Shown piece by piece: positions 6,901 to 12,850 of a stretch of 13,289 bases of DNA. The notes beneath the pieces were generated by a model. That model searched no databases. It saw only the letters and a list, made by a program, of their open reading frames with translations, and was not told the origin of the DNA. Position numbers and translations under genes: made by a program. The stretch is from Methanomassiliicoccales archaeon PtaB.Bin134 (GTDB lineage: Archaea; Thermoplasmatota; Thermoplasmata; Methanomassiliicoccales; UBA472). Each line of letters begins with the position of its first letter. Position 1 is the first letter of the stretch. The stretch lies in NCBI GenBank assembly GCA_002067045.1, contig MVPZ01000140.1, positions 1 to 13,289 on the forward strand, written 5' to 3'.

Positions 6901-7641
6901 TCCCGGCAGGGAGGTGTAGGCCCGCAACCTGATCTGCCCGTGGGCGCTCTCGTAATAATCGGTCATGAACCAAACCCCGCCCTGTTCCGCGGGGATGTTC
7001 GAGAATATCCCGGTGGGGGTGAACCAGGCTCCCCAGGTGGCCTCGGGTTTGTACCTGACCTGCATCATCAGCGCACCCACCTGCCCGGTTCCGTCCCACA
7101 GGTTCCATCGGATAAGCTCGTTGCGTCCGTAGCTCATGGTCGAGGGGAAGTCCATGAACTCCAGATTCGCGCTGGGGGTGATGCTGAAGTTCCCGTTGCT
7201 CTGGTCTGCGCGGTACACGGTGTACGGCGACGAGGTGCGGTTCCGCCATTCCACCTGCACCCTAGCCGAGGTGGTGTCCACGTTGTTCGGCACATGCCAG
7301 GGGATCACCTGCGAACCGCCGGCGTTGGCGTTGGTGGTGATCTCGTTCGGGAAGGTCAGCCCCCCGTCGGTGGAATAGGTCACCACCAGCACGCCTCCGG
7401 CCACCGAGGTGCTCAGCCTTATGTCGAAGACGCTCCCTCCGAATATGTTCTCGCCTCCGTTGGGGTCGTCCACGCTCAGTATGTATGAGATGGCCTCGAC
7501 CTCACCGGAAGGGGCGATCAGTCCGGCCAGGAGCACGGTCAGCAATAAAAGGGAAGCAGTAACGGTCCTTATTTTTTTAAAATAGTTTTTATATTTATAA
7601 ACATCGGCACTAAACATCCGCTGTGACCTCGATGCCACCAC
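3970..7641 (-). CDS. Large secreted, membrane-anchored surface protein with Ig-like, PKD and IPT/TIG modules and a predicted papain-like cysteine-peptidase domain
   Basis: From the GTG at 7641 the product is 1223 residues. It has a basic stretch and hydrophobic core (about 19-42) ending in a likely signal cleavage near GEVEA. Four related beta-sandwich units follow at about 54-471, with hallmarks such as DPNGGEN, LNGGET and YEITW. A PKD-like unit comes next (about 478-579; DGSDSYDPDGD), then an IPT/TIG unit (about 582-660). The segment 661-946 contains GGECFGLS (Cys755), SGHIVVP (His857) and YIWDINKP (Asp878/Asn880), in the Cys-His-Asp/Asn order of papain-fold peptidases. The C-terminal beta-rich part has many N-x-S/T sequons. 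A single helix (about 1196-1218) and an Arg-rich tail anchor it, so the bulk should face outside. The GTG is chosen because GGAGGTG (7645-7651) precedes it; GTG 7638 and ATG 7617 are alternatives. Peptidase activity and target are unproven. Confidence 0.82.
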   Translation of the reverse strand: MVASRSQRMFSADVYKYKNYFKKIRTVTASLLLLTVLLAGLIAPSGEVEAISYILSVDDPNGGENIFGGSVFDIRLSTSVAGGVLVVTYSTDGGLTFPNEITTNANAGGSQVIPWHVPNNVDTTSARVQVEWRNRTSSPYTVYRADQSNGNFSITPSANLEFMDFPSTMSYGRNELIRWNLWDGTGQVGALMMQVRYKPEATWGAWFTPTGIFSNIPAEQGGVWFMTDYYESAHGQIRLRAYTSLPGGTFIKEIVSPEFEISSPWIEMTSLNGGETLVGGSTYEITWATANDASGIITGAYLNYSLNGGSTWLNIIASTANDFSYDWEVPEGISSDHVRIKVGVYHTEFSELAHDVSDTDLRIISNSNVPSVSLITPNPSIPGQLVLFDGDTYDITWRYTLAAGTAHTFRLYLSQNNGSTFTPFANLTASTTSYSWRVPALDIRTAKIKVQLDVTGSIVDDAFSTSSNPFYIFTETVWNRPPVAVAPNSLSALEGELVVLDGSDSYDPDGDALFYYWEQVDSLGFDVALSDPYDDRPSFRANIRDYSVSLVFQLTVSDGGDIEVPHYTDNMKRTSVLITPTGPSITGFTPALGYEGTDVCITGSNMMVLTATVPTSPSPANPNPDESFNFTLASGIPLGPRTITITTAAGTAESEDELDVHPRPWYCLDHGFTFGNIDKDYLSYPWLVWENGDYRRTFGNDVYLCLWICLGLPYWTPWDGWDCLGYLIDEPFCPDPLAALWYGIAYCHLAQGGECFGLSVVNLELALEKLEPEEIQPGVYTVDDLELVGALRERVDFMHGSQVSAECVHYWVAEHLYNLAPSVHGLSGMGLVLSAIESSIDSGDLGVISIVDGGSGHIVVPYQVVDIDADTTRVYIWDINKPEWSRESTAETALLDVDANMNHPPYIEIDKSGMYWEWSYYFSPGQGWWGGTMGLTFVHSDVVTGDRTLPTTLDGLCDLVFGCASGSVEDQEGNVMEMLDNGTYRMEIEGASPFTLHSGNGIGLVGFHLPDGNYTTRIHGFEHGIYNCTLFKGNRTAYAIENAMAENGTEDSLRLFMEEGSPYWGTMTFRTSDEEKVYSAAMIKRFDERERVFRIINASIFEGDRAIINTSHECDRLVFRNDGDHDFTFDVRFQGNVLSEEAWDRLNGTLTGLPTCEAFNIEIGPHETLTIYPSDWLDLESSVVMVEREQGEGGLDIMLLVLIIGIAVMAAAVIWYLMYWRRR
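7568..7605 (-). other. AT-rich TATA-like tract inside the signal-peptide coding region
   Basis: Read leftward, TTTATAAATATAAAAAC followed by TTTTAAAAAAATAAGG encodes the VYKYKNYFKKIR part of the signal peptide of the large surface protein. It is by far the most AT-rich stretch nearby and looks like a promoter element. No good start codon and ribosome site lie suitably downstream, so I read it as coding sequence for a Lys/Tyr-rich n-region. A second promoter cannot be excluded. Confidence 0.4.
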
Positions 7642-7656
7642 GAACACCTCCCCCCG

Positions 7657-7698
7657 TTCGGGCGCGCCGAGAAACTCCCGGAAAAACAGACGCCCGAA
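7657..7698 (-). promoter_or_regulatory. Stem-loop in the 5' leader of the surface-protein mRNA
   Basis: TTCGGGCG (7657-7664) and CGCCCGAA (7691-7698) are perfect 8-nt inverted arms 26 nt apart. On the leftward transcript the structure ends one or two nucleotides before the GGGGGGAGGTG ribosome site. An inner 5-bp stem (CCGGG with CTCGG, one G-U pair) can form inside. With a TATA box at 7718-7725, transcription would start near 7695, so the hairpin may sit at the very 5' end of the mRNA. A role in stability or translation control is inferred. Confidence 0.5.
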
Positions 7699-7717
7699 AA
7701 AAGTTGCGTTTATGCCG

Positions 7718-7725
7718 TTAAATAA
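7718..7725 (-). promoter_or_regulatory. Putative TATA box of the surface-protein gene
   Basis: Read leftward this is TTATTTAA, about 80 bp before the GTG at 7641. It predicts a start site near 7695 and a leader of roughly 55 nt that includes the hairpin and the strong ribosome site. Supported by spacing only. Confidence 0.4.
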
Positions 7726-7840
7726 CTTGGCATCGCCGACAGGATGCACAATCGACGGTTGACGATTCGGCATTGTGCGGGAAAATGCTGGCCAATTCCG
7801 GCATCCCGATCCATCCAGCGGTCCCAGGTATCATGGCAAA

Positions 7841-7850
7841 GGTTATTTCA
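7841..7850 (+). promoter_or_regulatory. Putative TATA box of the M32 carboxypeptidase gene
   Basis: GGTTATTTCA lies about 32 bp before the chosen ATG at 7878, a distance that would give a leaderless or nearly leaderless transcript. No ribosome site precedes that ATG. The match to a TATA consensus is modest. Confidence 0.3.
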
Positions 7851-7877
7851 GCCCCTGCCATACAGCTTCCGATTATC

Positions 7878-9407
7878 ATGACCAACGATGCCCTAGAAGC
7901 CTACGACTCGCTCATGGCCCGATCCAAGGACATTTTCGTGCTCGGCTCCTCCATCAGCATTCTGCATTGGGACATGGAGACCAAGATGCCCCCCCGGGGT
8001 CTGGGCATGCGCGCCGAGCAGCTCTCCGCCCTGGAGCTGCTCATCCACAAGAAGATCACCGACCCGGAGATCGCCCGCCTCCTGGAGGTCTGTGAGAGGG
8101 AGGCTGGGGCGTTCGATCCCATAAAGGCCAGGAACCTGAGCCTGCTGCGCAAGAGCTACAACGAGAGCGCCAGGCTGCCCGATGCATTGGTGGCCGAGAC
8201 CGCCAGGCACCAGACCATATGCAACGGGTCCTGGAAGAAGGCCAAGGCGGCCAAGGACTTCAAGATGTTCAGCGACGACCTGGCCAAGATGATCGAGCTG
8301 CGCAAGCAGGCCGCGGCCATCCTGATGGAGGTCAAGGGCAGCAAGACCCCCTACGACGCCCTTCTGGACCAGTTCGAGCCCAACATGACCGCGGAGCGTA
8401 TCGACGCGGTGTTCAGGGAGCTGCGCGACGGCCTCATCAAGCTCATCGACAAGGTGCAGTCCTCCCCCACCAAGCCGGACCTGTCCCTGCTCGGCCGGAA
8501 CATCCCCGTGGACGTGCAGAGGAAGATCTCCACCGAGGCCATGTCCTTCATCGGCTACGACACCGTGTCCCCGGAGGCCGGTGGTCGTTTGGACGAGACC
8601 GAGCACCCCTTCACCACCGGAAGCTACGATGACGTGCGCATCACCACCCATTACTACGAGGACCGCTTCTTCTCCTCACTGTTCAGCGTGATGCACGAGG
8701 GCGGCCACGCCCTTTACGACCAGGGGATCCCCAGGGAATGGATGTACCAGCCCATAGGGACGCCCTGCTCCTACGGCATCCACGAGTCGCAATCGCGCTT
8801 CGTGGAGAACGTGGTCGGCCGTTCGCCTGAGTTCCTGAACTACGCCCTGCCCCGCTTCCGCAAGCTCTATCCCAAGGGCTTCAAGGGCATGAAGAACAAG
8901 GAGATCATCGCCGCGGCGAACGCCGTGAACCCCTCCAAGATAAGGGTGGAGGCCGACGAGGTGACGTATGCCCTCCATGTCATCGTGCGTTTCGAGATAG
9001 AGAAGGACATATTCGCCGGCAAGGTCACCGTGGACGAGCTCCCGCAGCTCTGGAACCAGAAGTACTCCGACTACCTGGGCGTGAGGATAGAGAACGACGC
9101 CGAGGGCGTGCTGCAGGACACCCATTGGTCCGGAGGGGCCTTCGGCTACTTCCCCTCTTACGCCCTGGGGAACATCTACTCAGGCATGTTCCTGGACAAG
9201 ATGCAGAAGGACCTGCCGCAGTGGCGCAAGGGCGTGCGCAATGGGGACTTCGCCCCGGTGCTGCAATGGCTGCGAAGCAACGTGCACTCCAAGGGCGACC
9301 TCTACGACCCTGCCGACCTGATAAGGGTGGTGACCGGGAAGGAGATCACGGTAACCCCGTTCCTCAGGTACCTGGAGAGGAAGATGTCCAAGATCTACGG
9401 CTTCTGA
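7878..9407 (+). CDS. M32 family metallocarboxypeptidase (carboxypeptidase Taq type)
   Basis: This 509-residue zinc-dependent carboxypeptidase removes C-terminal amino acids from peptides in the cytoplasm, probably recycling products of endopeptidases and the proteasome. The family signatures are all present. VMHEGGHALYDQ supplies the HEXXH zinc site (His273, Glu274, His277), and GIHESQSRF supplies the third zinc ligand Glu303. RVEADEVTYALHVI and GYFPSYALGN are the substrate-side motifs. The ligand positions are four residues higher than those I recall for the Pyrococcus furiosus enzyme (His269, His273, Glu299), and the length is normal for the family. There is no signal peptide. The ATG at 7878 gives the family-typical N-terminus MTNDALEAYDSL; in-frame starts at 7773, 7785 and 7833 would add 15 to 35 unrelated residues. 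It is divergent from the large surface protein, with 236 bp between the starts. Confidence 0.95.
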   Translation: MTNDALEAYDSLMARSKDIFVLGSSISILHWDMETKMPPRGLGMRAEQLSALELLIHKKITDPEIARLLEVCEREAGAFDPIKARNLSLLRKSYNESARLPDALVAETARHQTICNGSWKKAKAAKDFKMFSDDLAKMIELRKQAAAILMEVKGSKTPYDALLDQFEPNMTAERIDAVFRELRDGLIKLIDKVQSSPTKPDLSLLGRNIPVDVQRKISTEAMSFIGYDTVSPEAGGRLDETEHPFTTGSYDDVRITTHYYEDRFFSSLFSVMHEGGHALYDQGIPREWMYQPIGTPCSYGIHESQSRFVENVVGRSPEFLNYALPRFRKLYPKGFKGMKNKEIIAAANAVNPSKIRVEADEVTYALHVIVRFEIEKDIFAGKVTVDELPQLWNQKYSDYLGVRIENDAEGVLQDTHWSGGAFGYFPSYALGNIYSGMFLDKMQKDLPQWRKGVRNGDFAPVLQWLRSNVHSKGDLYDPADLIRVVTGKEITVTPFLRYLERKMSKIYGF

Positions 9408-9414
9408 GGATAAT

Positions 9415-9442
9415 GGGGGGCGCCACTCCCCCGCCTTTTTTT
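9415..9442 (+). terminator. GC hairpin and T-run after the M32 gene
   Basis: GGGGG (9416-9420) can pair with CCCCC (9428-9432) across a 7-nt loop, and seven T residues follow at 9436-9442. This lies 8 nt after the stop codon and is the best intrinsic-type terminator in the window for rightward transcription. Confidence 0.65.
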
Positions 9443-9462
9443 AATTCAAGGCTGTAGGACCG

Positions 9463-9480
9463 CAAAAATTGGAAAAAGGA
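9463..9480 (-). terminator. U-rich termination tract after the aCPSF1 gene
   Basis: On the leftward strand the sequence reads CCTTTTTCCAATTTTTGC, two T5 runs 14-31 nt beyond the stop at 9494, without a hairpin. U-rich tracts of this kind are the signals used in archaeal FttA-dependent termination, which is fitting for the gene that encodes FttA itself. Confidence 0.5.
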
Positions 9481-9493
9481 AAGTGGTTTTCAC

Positions 9494-11410
9494 TCACTTG
9501 AAGCGTATGGTCTCCAGGTTCATGGGGGCCCTGGTCTCCACGTTGAACTTGCGGTACAGGGCGGAGGCCAGCTCCAGGCACTTGTGCTCCTCACCGTGGC
9601 CGATGACGATGCGCTCCGGTTTGGGGTCCAGGGAGGCGATGTAGTTGATGAGCTGCCGGCGGTCGGAGTGACCGGAGAAGCCGTCCACCACCTCCACGTT
9701 CATGCGGAAGTCCACGGTTATGGACTTGCCCTTGTCCGACAGGGTCAGCTCCTTAACCCCTCTCTGGATCTTGCGCCCGATGGTGCCGTCGGCCTGGTAT
9801 CCCACGAACACCAGGGTGGCCGTGGGATCGCTGGCCCAGGCCTTGACGTATTCCATGACCGGGCCGCCGTTCATCATGCCGCTGGTGGCCAGGACTATGC
9901 ACGGCTCCACGTCGTGAAGGATGCGCTCCCTCATCTCCTGGCTGTCCACGCGCTTGAACATGTCGCTCAGGAAGGGGTTCTGCCCCATCTGGAATATCTG
10001 GGTGCGCAGCTGGCTGTTGAGGTACTCCGGGTACGCAGTATGGATGGCCGTGGCCTCCCAGATGCTGCCGTCCAGGTACACCGGCACCTTGTCCACCTTG
10101 CCGGTGCGGGCCAGCTCCTCGATCACCAGCATGACCTCCTGCGAACGGCCGACCGCGAACACCGGGACGATGATCTTGCCCTTGCGCTGCATTATGGCCC
10201 TCTCGATGACCCCGCGCAGCTGGGTGGCGGCGTCGATCCTGCTGGGCTGTATGTCGTTCGACCCGCCGTAGGTGGACTCGATTACCAGGGTCTCCAGCCG
10301 GGGGAACTTGTTGGTGGTGGCGTTGAAGAGCCAGCTCCTCTCGTACTTCATGTCCCCGGTGAAAGCCACGTTGTACAGTCCGTCGCCGACGTGGAAGTGG
10401 CAGACCGCGGAACCCAGGATGTGGCCGGCGTTCTGCATGGTCAGCCGGATGTCCGGGGCGATGTCGGTGGTCTCCCCGTACTTGACGGTGATGCAGTGCT
10501 TGACCACCTCCTTCACGTGCTTGGCCTCGTACTCGTTCTTGTTGGCCTCCCCGAAGGACACCTTGATGGCGTCCAGCAGGCTCAGGGACATGAGGTCCCT
10601 GGTGGGCGGGGTGCAGTACACCGGCCCGTCGTAGCCGTACTTGAAGAGCACCGGGAGGAGTCCGCAGTGGTCCAGGTGGGCGTGGGTGATGACCACCGCG
10701 TCCAGGGAATCGAAGGGCAGGAACTCCGGTGCGGAGAAGTAAGGTGTGGGCTGTGGGCTGGTCTTGGAAGGCCACATGCCGCAGTCGATGAGGATCTTGC
10801 TGTCCCGGGTGTGCAGCAGGGTGGCCGATCGGCCGACCTCGCGGAAGCCTCCCAGGGAGGTCATGCGGACCCAGCTTTCGCCTTCGGGCTTGCCCTGCGC
10901 CAACCGCTTTCCGACCTTGCGCAGGAACTCCTTCCTCTCGGCCTGGACCAGGCGCAGGTAGGCCCTGGTCTCGTAGACGGTCTTAGAGGGGATGGGGGGA
11001 GCGCGGATTACCTTGGGGGCCCAGCCAATCTCCTTCTTGATCTCATTGAGCACTGCCCCCTGCTTTCCGATCACCAGGCCCGGGGCAACCGCCTCGATGG
11101 TAACCTCGCCGGTGTCGTCCTCGAAGGAGATGTTGGTTATCTGCGCCTCCTCGGGTATGATGTCCCGGAGCTTCTTCTCCACCTCCTCGGAGTTGGCCAG
11201 TGTGGAAGGGTCAGGGCGTATTGCCACGCGGCGTCTCAAGCCCTGCGCCAGCTGGCGTATCATGTCGTTCCCGGAGGCGAAGGCCTCCATGTCCTTGGTG
11301 TAGATCACCACTATGGGCCCCTCAAAATCAATGGCCGTGATATCGATGTGCGATGGCACTATCTTGCGGACCTGTTCTCGGGCCTCTTCGAGAATCTTTT
11401 CTGCGCTCAT
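9494..11410 (-). CDS. aCPSF1/FttA, KH-domain MBL/beta-CASP ribonuclease and transcription termination factor
   Basis: This 638-residue protein belongs to the archaeal CPSF73-like family, known as FttA or aCPSF1, which cleaves nascent RNA and terminates RNA polymerase at U-rich 3' ends. Its domains are visible. Two KH-like regions occupy about 1-145, with a GKQG loop at 115-118. The metallo-beta-lactamase core carries HAHLDH (243-248), GHILGSA (329-335), FTGD and ESTYGG (about 378). The beta-CASP insert contains PVFAVGRSQE and LATSGMMNGGP. The final MBL motifs are FSGHSD (578-583) and GHGEEH (604-609), so the two-zinc site appears complete and catalytically competent. The length matches archaeal aCPSF1. 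The ATG at 11410 is preferred to an in-frame GTG at 11419, which is too close to the TATA-like TTATAATT at 11428-11435. It lies 49 nt downstream of psmB on the same strand, a neighbourhood I recall from other archaea. Confidence 0.95.
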   Translation of the reverse strand: MSAEKILEEAREQVRKIVPSHIDITAIDFEGPIVVIYTKDMEAFASGNDMIRQLAQGLRRRVAIRPDPSTLANSEEVEKKLRDIIPEEAQITNISFEDDTGEVTIEAVAPGLVIGKQGAVLNEIKKEIGWAPKVIRAPPIPSKTVYETRAYLRLVQAERKEFLRKVGKRLAQGKPEGESWVRMTSLGGFREVGRSATLLHTRDSKILIDCGMWPSKTSPQPTPYFSAPEFLPFDSLDAVVITHAHLDHCGLLPVLFKYGYDGPVYCTPPTRDLMSLSLLDAIKVSFGEANKNEYEAKHVKEVVKHCITVKYGETTDIAPDIRLTMQNAGHILGSAVCHFHVGDGLYNVAFTGDMKYERSWLFNATTNKFPRLETLVIESTYGGSNDIQPSRIDAATQLRGVIERAIMQRKGKIIVPVFAVGRSQEVMLVIEELARTGKVDKVPVYLDGSIWEATAIHTAYPEYLNSQLRTQIFQMGQNPFLSDMFKRVDSQEMRERILHDVEPCIVLATSGMMNGGPVMEYVKAWASDPTATLVFVGYQADGTIGRKIQRGVKELTLSDKGKSITVDFRMNVEVVDGFSGHSDRRQLINYIASLDPKPERIVIGHGEEHKCLELASALYRKFNVETRAPMNLETIRFK

Positions 11411-11427
11411 GACGTTCACTTTAGGGA

Positions 11428-11435
11428 AATTATAA
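11428..11435 (-). promoter_or_regulatory. Putative internal TATA box of the aCPSF1 gene
   Basis: Read leftward this is TTATAATT in the 49-bp gap after psmB, about 20-25 bp before the ATG at 11410. It suggests a leaderless or near-leaderless aCPSF1 transcript in addition to read-through from psmB. No ribosome site is visible. Confidence 0.4.
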
Positions 11436-11459
11436 CAGGAAAGTTGGTTGGGAAGGGGT

Positions 11460-12107
11460 TTACGGCCTGGGGACGGTTATCCCCATCCGGGAGGCCCGCT
11501 TGAGGATCTCCTCCTGGGAGACCTCCACGTAGCCATCCTTGGTGATGGTCACGATGTCCATGCCATCGCCGCTCGCCGAGTCCCTCTTCATGGCCCCGTT
11601 CAGGGCGCGGATGGCCAGGTTGATGGAGTCATCCAGGCTGATCCCGTCTTGGTAATGGTCCTCCAGGACCCCGTAGGCGTAGGGGGAGCCGGAACCGACG
11701 CTGATGTATCGGTCGGGTATGGAGCCGCCGGCCGCGTCCAGGGAGAACACGTGCCCGCCCTCGCGGTCGTATCCCCCAACGATCAGGCCCACGTAGTAAT
11801 AACCGTAGGCGCCTCCTCCCCTCCTCAGGATGTTGGAGGTCAGGGTCGCTGCCGACTTTACGGTCATGGGCGCGGTCCTCTTGAGCTTGTACAGCTCCAC
11901 CTCCGCCCGGAGGTAGCGGGCCATGACCTGCGCGTCGCCGACCAGGCCGGCGGTGGTGAGCCCCAGGTTATCGTCGATCTTGAACACCTTCTGGGTCTCC
12001 TTGTGGGCGATGAAGTTGCCCATGGTGGCCCGGTGCTCGGACGCTAGGACCACTCCGTCAGCGTTGACTATCCCTATGGTGGTAGTACCAGTCTTCATGT
12101 TGTCCAT
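11460..12107 (-). CDS. psmB: Archaeal 20S proteasome beta subunit
   Basis: This is the catalytic subunit of the 20S proteasome; it assembles with alpha subunits into the cytoplasmic core particle and cleaves unfolded proteins. The ATG at 12107 gives a 7-residue propeptide MDNMKTG followed by TTTIGIVN. Autocleavage after Gly7 would expose Thr1, leaving a mature chain of 208 residues. In mature numbering Thr1, Glu17 (ASEHRATMG) and Lys33 are in place. Position 17 is Asp in many proteasomes but Glu in the Thermoplasma acidophilum subunit, which supports a Thermoplasmatota origin. Other landmarks are [26 protein letters not shown] and [17 protein letters not shown] at 12119-12123 lies 11 nt before this start; an ATG at 12116 is also possible but sits only 2 nt from it. 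The alpha subunit is not in this window. Confidence 0.96.
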   Translation of the reverse strand: MDNMKTGTTTIGIVNADGVVLASEHRATMGNFIAHKETQKVFKIDDNLGLTTAGLVGDAQVMARYLRAEVELYKLKRTAPMTVKSAATLTSNILRRGGGAYGYYYVGLIVGGYDREGGHVFSLDAAGGSIPDRYISVGSGSPYAYGVLEDHYQDGISLDDSINLAIRALNGAMKRDSASGDGMDIVTITKDGYVEVSQEEILKRASRMGITVPRP

Positions 12108-12175
12108 ATGAATCATGTCCTCCAAAACCGTGTAAAAACGAATGATATGGAATGACTGGTGGCACAATCATCACG

Positions 12176-12188
12176 ATTCTATATAAGT
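12176..12188 (-). promoter_or_regulatory. Putative TATA box of psmB
   Basis: Read leftward this is ACTTATATAGAAT, a strong archaeal TATA box about 75 bp before the psmB start. It predicts transcription from about 12157 with a leader near 50 nt containing the GGAGG ribosome site. It sits in the 110-bp gap after the DUF2085 gene, so psmB has its own promoter. Confidence 0.55.
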
Positions 12189-12217
12189 GTTTTCCCAGTC
12201 TCCAGCGGTGGGCGGGG

Positions 12218-12766
12218 TCATGCCTGGCCATCCCCCTTCGGGACGGCTATTCCTTCATCCCTCCGTTCGAAGAAGTTCTGGACCAGCGCGCCCGCCCCCC
12301 ATCCCACGGCCAGGCCGGCCAGCGCCCCTGTTGCCAGCCTGATGGCGTTGTCCGACTCGTAGGAGGTCAGGGCCTGCAGCCCCCCGTCCAAGGCCATGGG
12401 CAACAGCATGAGCAGGAGCAGTTCCCAGTGCGCTCTTCTTCCCAGGAGCATGAACAGCATCGTTCCCGCCGTGGCCCCCATCATGATGCCCAGATCCCTT
12501 GCGCAGAAGGGCATCTGATTGCCGTTCACATGAAAGGAGCGCTCGGCCTGCTGGTGGCAGTTGATGTCCCCGATGAGGTACACGGCCTTCTGGGGCCAGG
12601 GGACGTCGCGAAGCCGTTCCCAGTTGTCCACTACGCCGATGCTGCCGTCCAGGTCCGGGACCGAACCGGCGGGAAGGGTCAGCGGCGAGATAATCACCGC
12701 CAGGGAGAAGGCCGCCAGGATCGAGGCGATGAACAGCATGTAGCGCCGGGGCGCCCGAAGCTCCAT
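12218..12766 (-). CDS. DUF2085 family predicted membrane protein
   Basis: This 182-residue protein matches the DUF2085 pattern: CHQ (70-72), RSF (76-78), and NQMPFCARDLGIMMG (83-97), followed by LDGGLQAL (126-133) and a NAIRLATGALAGLAVGW stretch. Hydrophobic segments lie at about 9-30, 92-108, 114-132 and 144-162, with a basic and polar C-terminal tail in the cytoplasm. The family has conserved Cys/His residues that suggest metal binding or redox chemistry at the membrane, but no established function that I know. The ATG at 12766 is supported by a GGGAGG stretch upstream (12784-12789) at a longer than usual spacing and by an AT-rich box at 12791-12798. It is divergent from the FmdE-like gene and upstream of psmB on the same strand. 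Confidence 0.8.
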   Translation of the reverse strand: MELRAPRRYMLFIASILAAFSLAVIISPLTLPAGSVPDLDGSIGVVDNWERLRDVPWPQKAVYLIGDINCHQQAERSFHVNGNQMPFCARDLGIMMGATAGTMLFMLLGRRAHWELLLLMLLPMALDGGLQALTSYESDNAIRLATGALAGLAVGWGAGALVQNFFERRDEGIAVPKGDGQA

Positions 12767-12790
12767 AACGTTTCCGCTACCGCCTCCCGG

Positions 12791-12798
12791 ATATTAAT
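12791..12798 (-). promoter_or_regulatory. Putative TATA box of the DUF2085 gene
   Basis: Read leftward this is ATTAATAT, about 28 bp upstream of the ATG at 12766. That spacing would give a leaderless or very short-leader transcript. It abuts the 12-bp palindrome at 12802-12813. Confidence 0.45.
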
Positions 12799-12801
12799 CT
12801 G

Positions 12802-12813
12802 TTCACCGGTGAA
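12802..12813. promoter_or_regulatory. 12-bp perfect palindrome between divergent promoters
   Basis: TTCACCGGTGAA is a perfect palindrome lying between the leftward TATA box at 12791-12798 and the rightward TATA box at 12821-12829. It therefore overlaps the BRE/upstream regions of both genes. A dimeric regulator bound here could control both the DUF2085 and FmdE-like genes. The operator role is inferred from position and symmetry. Confidence 0.5.
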
Positions 12814-12820
12814 ACATGAT

Positions 12821-12829
12821 TTTTATATG
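12821..12829 (+). promoter_or_regulatory. Putative TATA box of the FmdE-like gene
   Basis: TTTTATATG is centred about 26 bp before the ATG at 12851. This is the distance expected when the start codon is also the transcription start, so the mRNA is probably leaderless. No ribosome site is present, in agreement. Confidence 0.55.
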
Positions 12830-12850
12830 TTGAAGGATTAAGTATCTATC

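Noticed and set aside
3970..9407. Surface protein plus M32 carboxypeptidase as a dedicated peptide-scavenging operon
   Set aside because: The genes are divergent with separate promoters, and the carboxypeptidase has no signal peptide, so the two act in different compartments; adjacency alone does not support a joint system.
9584..11503. A 639-codon open frame on the plus strand opposite aCPSF1
   Set aside because: It mirrors the aCPSF1 codons in GC-rich DNA, is rich in Gly/His/Val/Leu/Gln typical of antisense shadows, and has no recognisable domain; aCPSF1 has all its catalytic motifs on the other strand.
12152..12841. 229-codon plus-strand open frame opposite the DUF2085 gene
   Set aside because: The leftward frame has conserved CHQ, RSF and PFCARD motifs and membrane helices; the plus frame has none of these.
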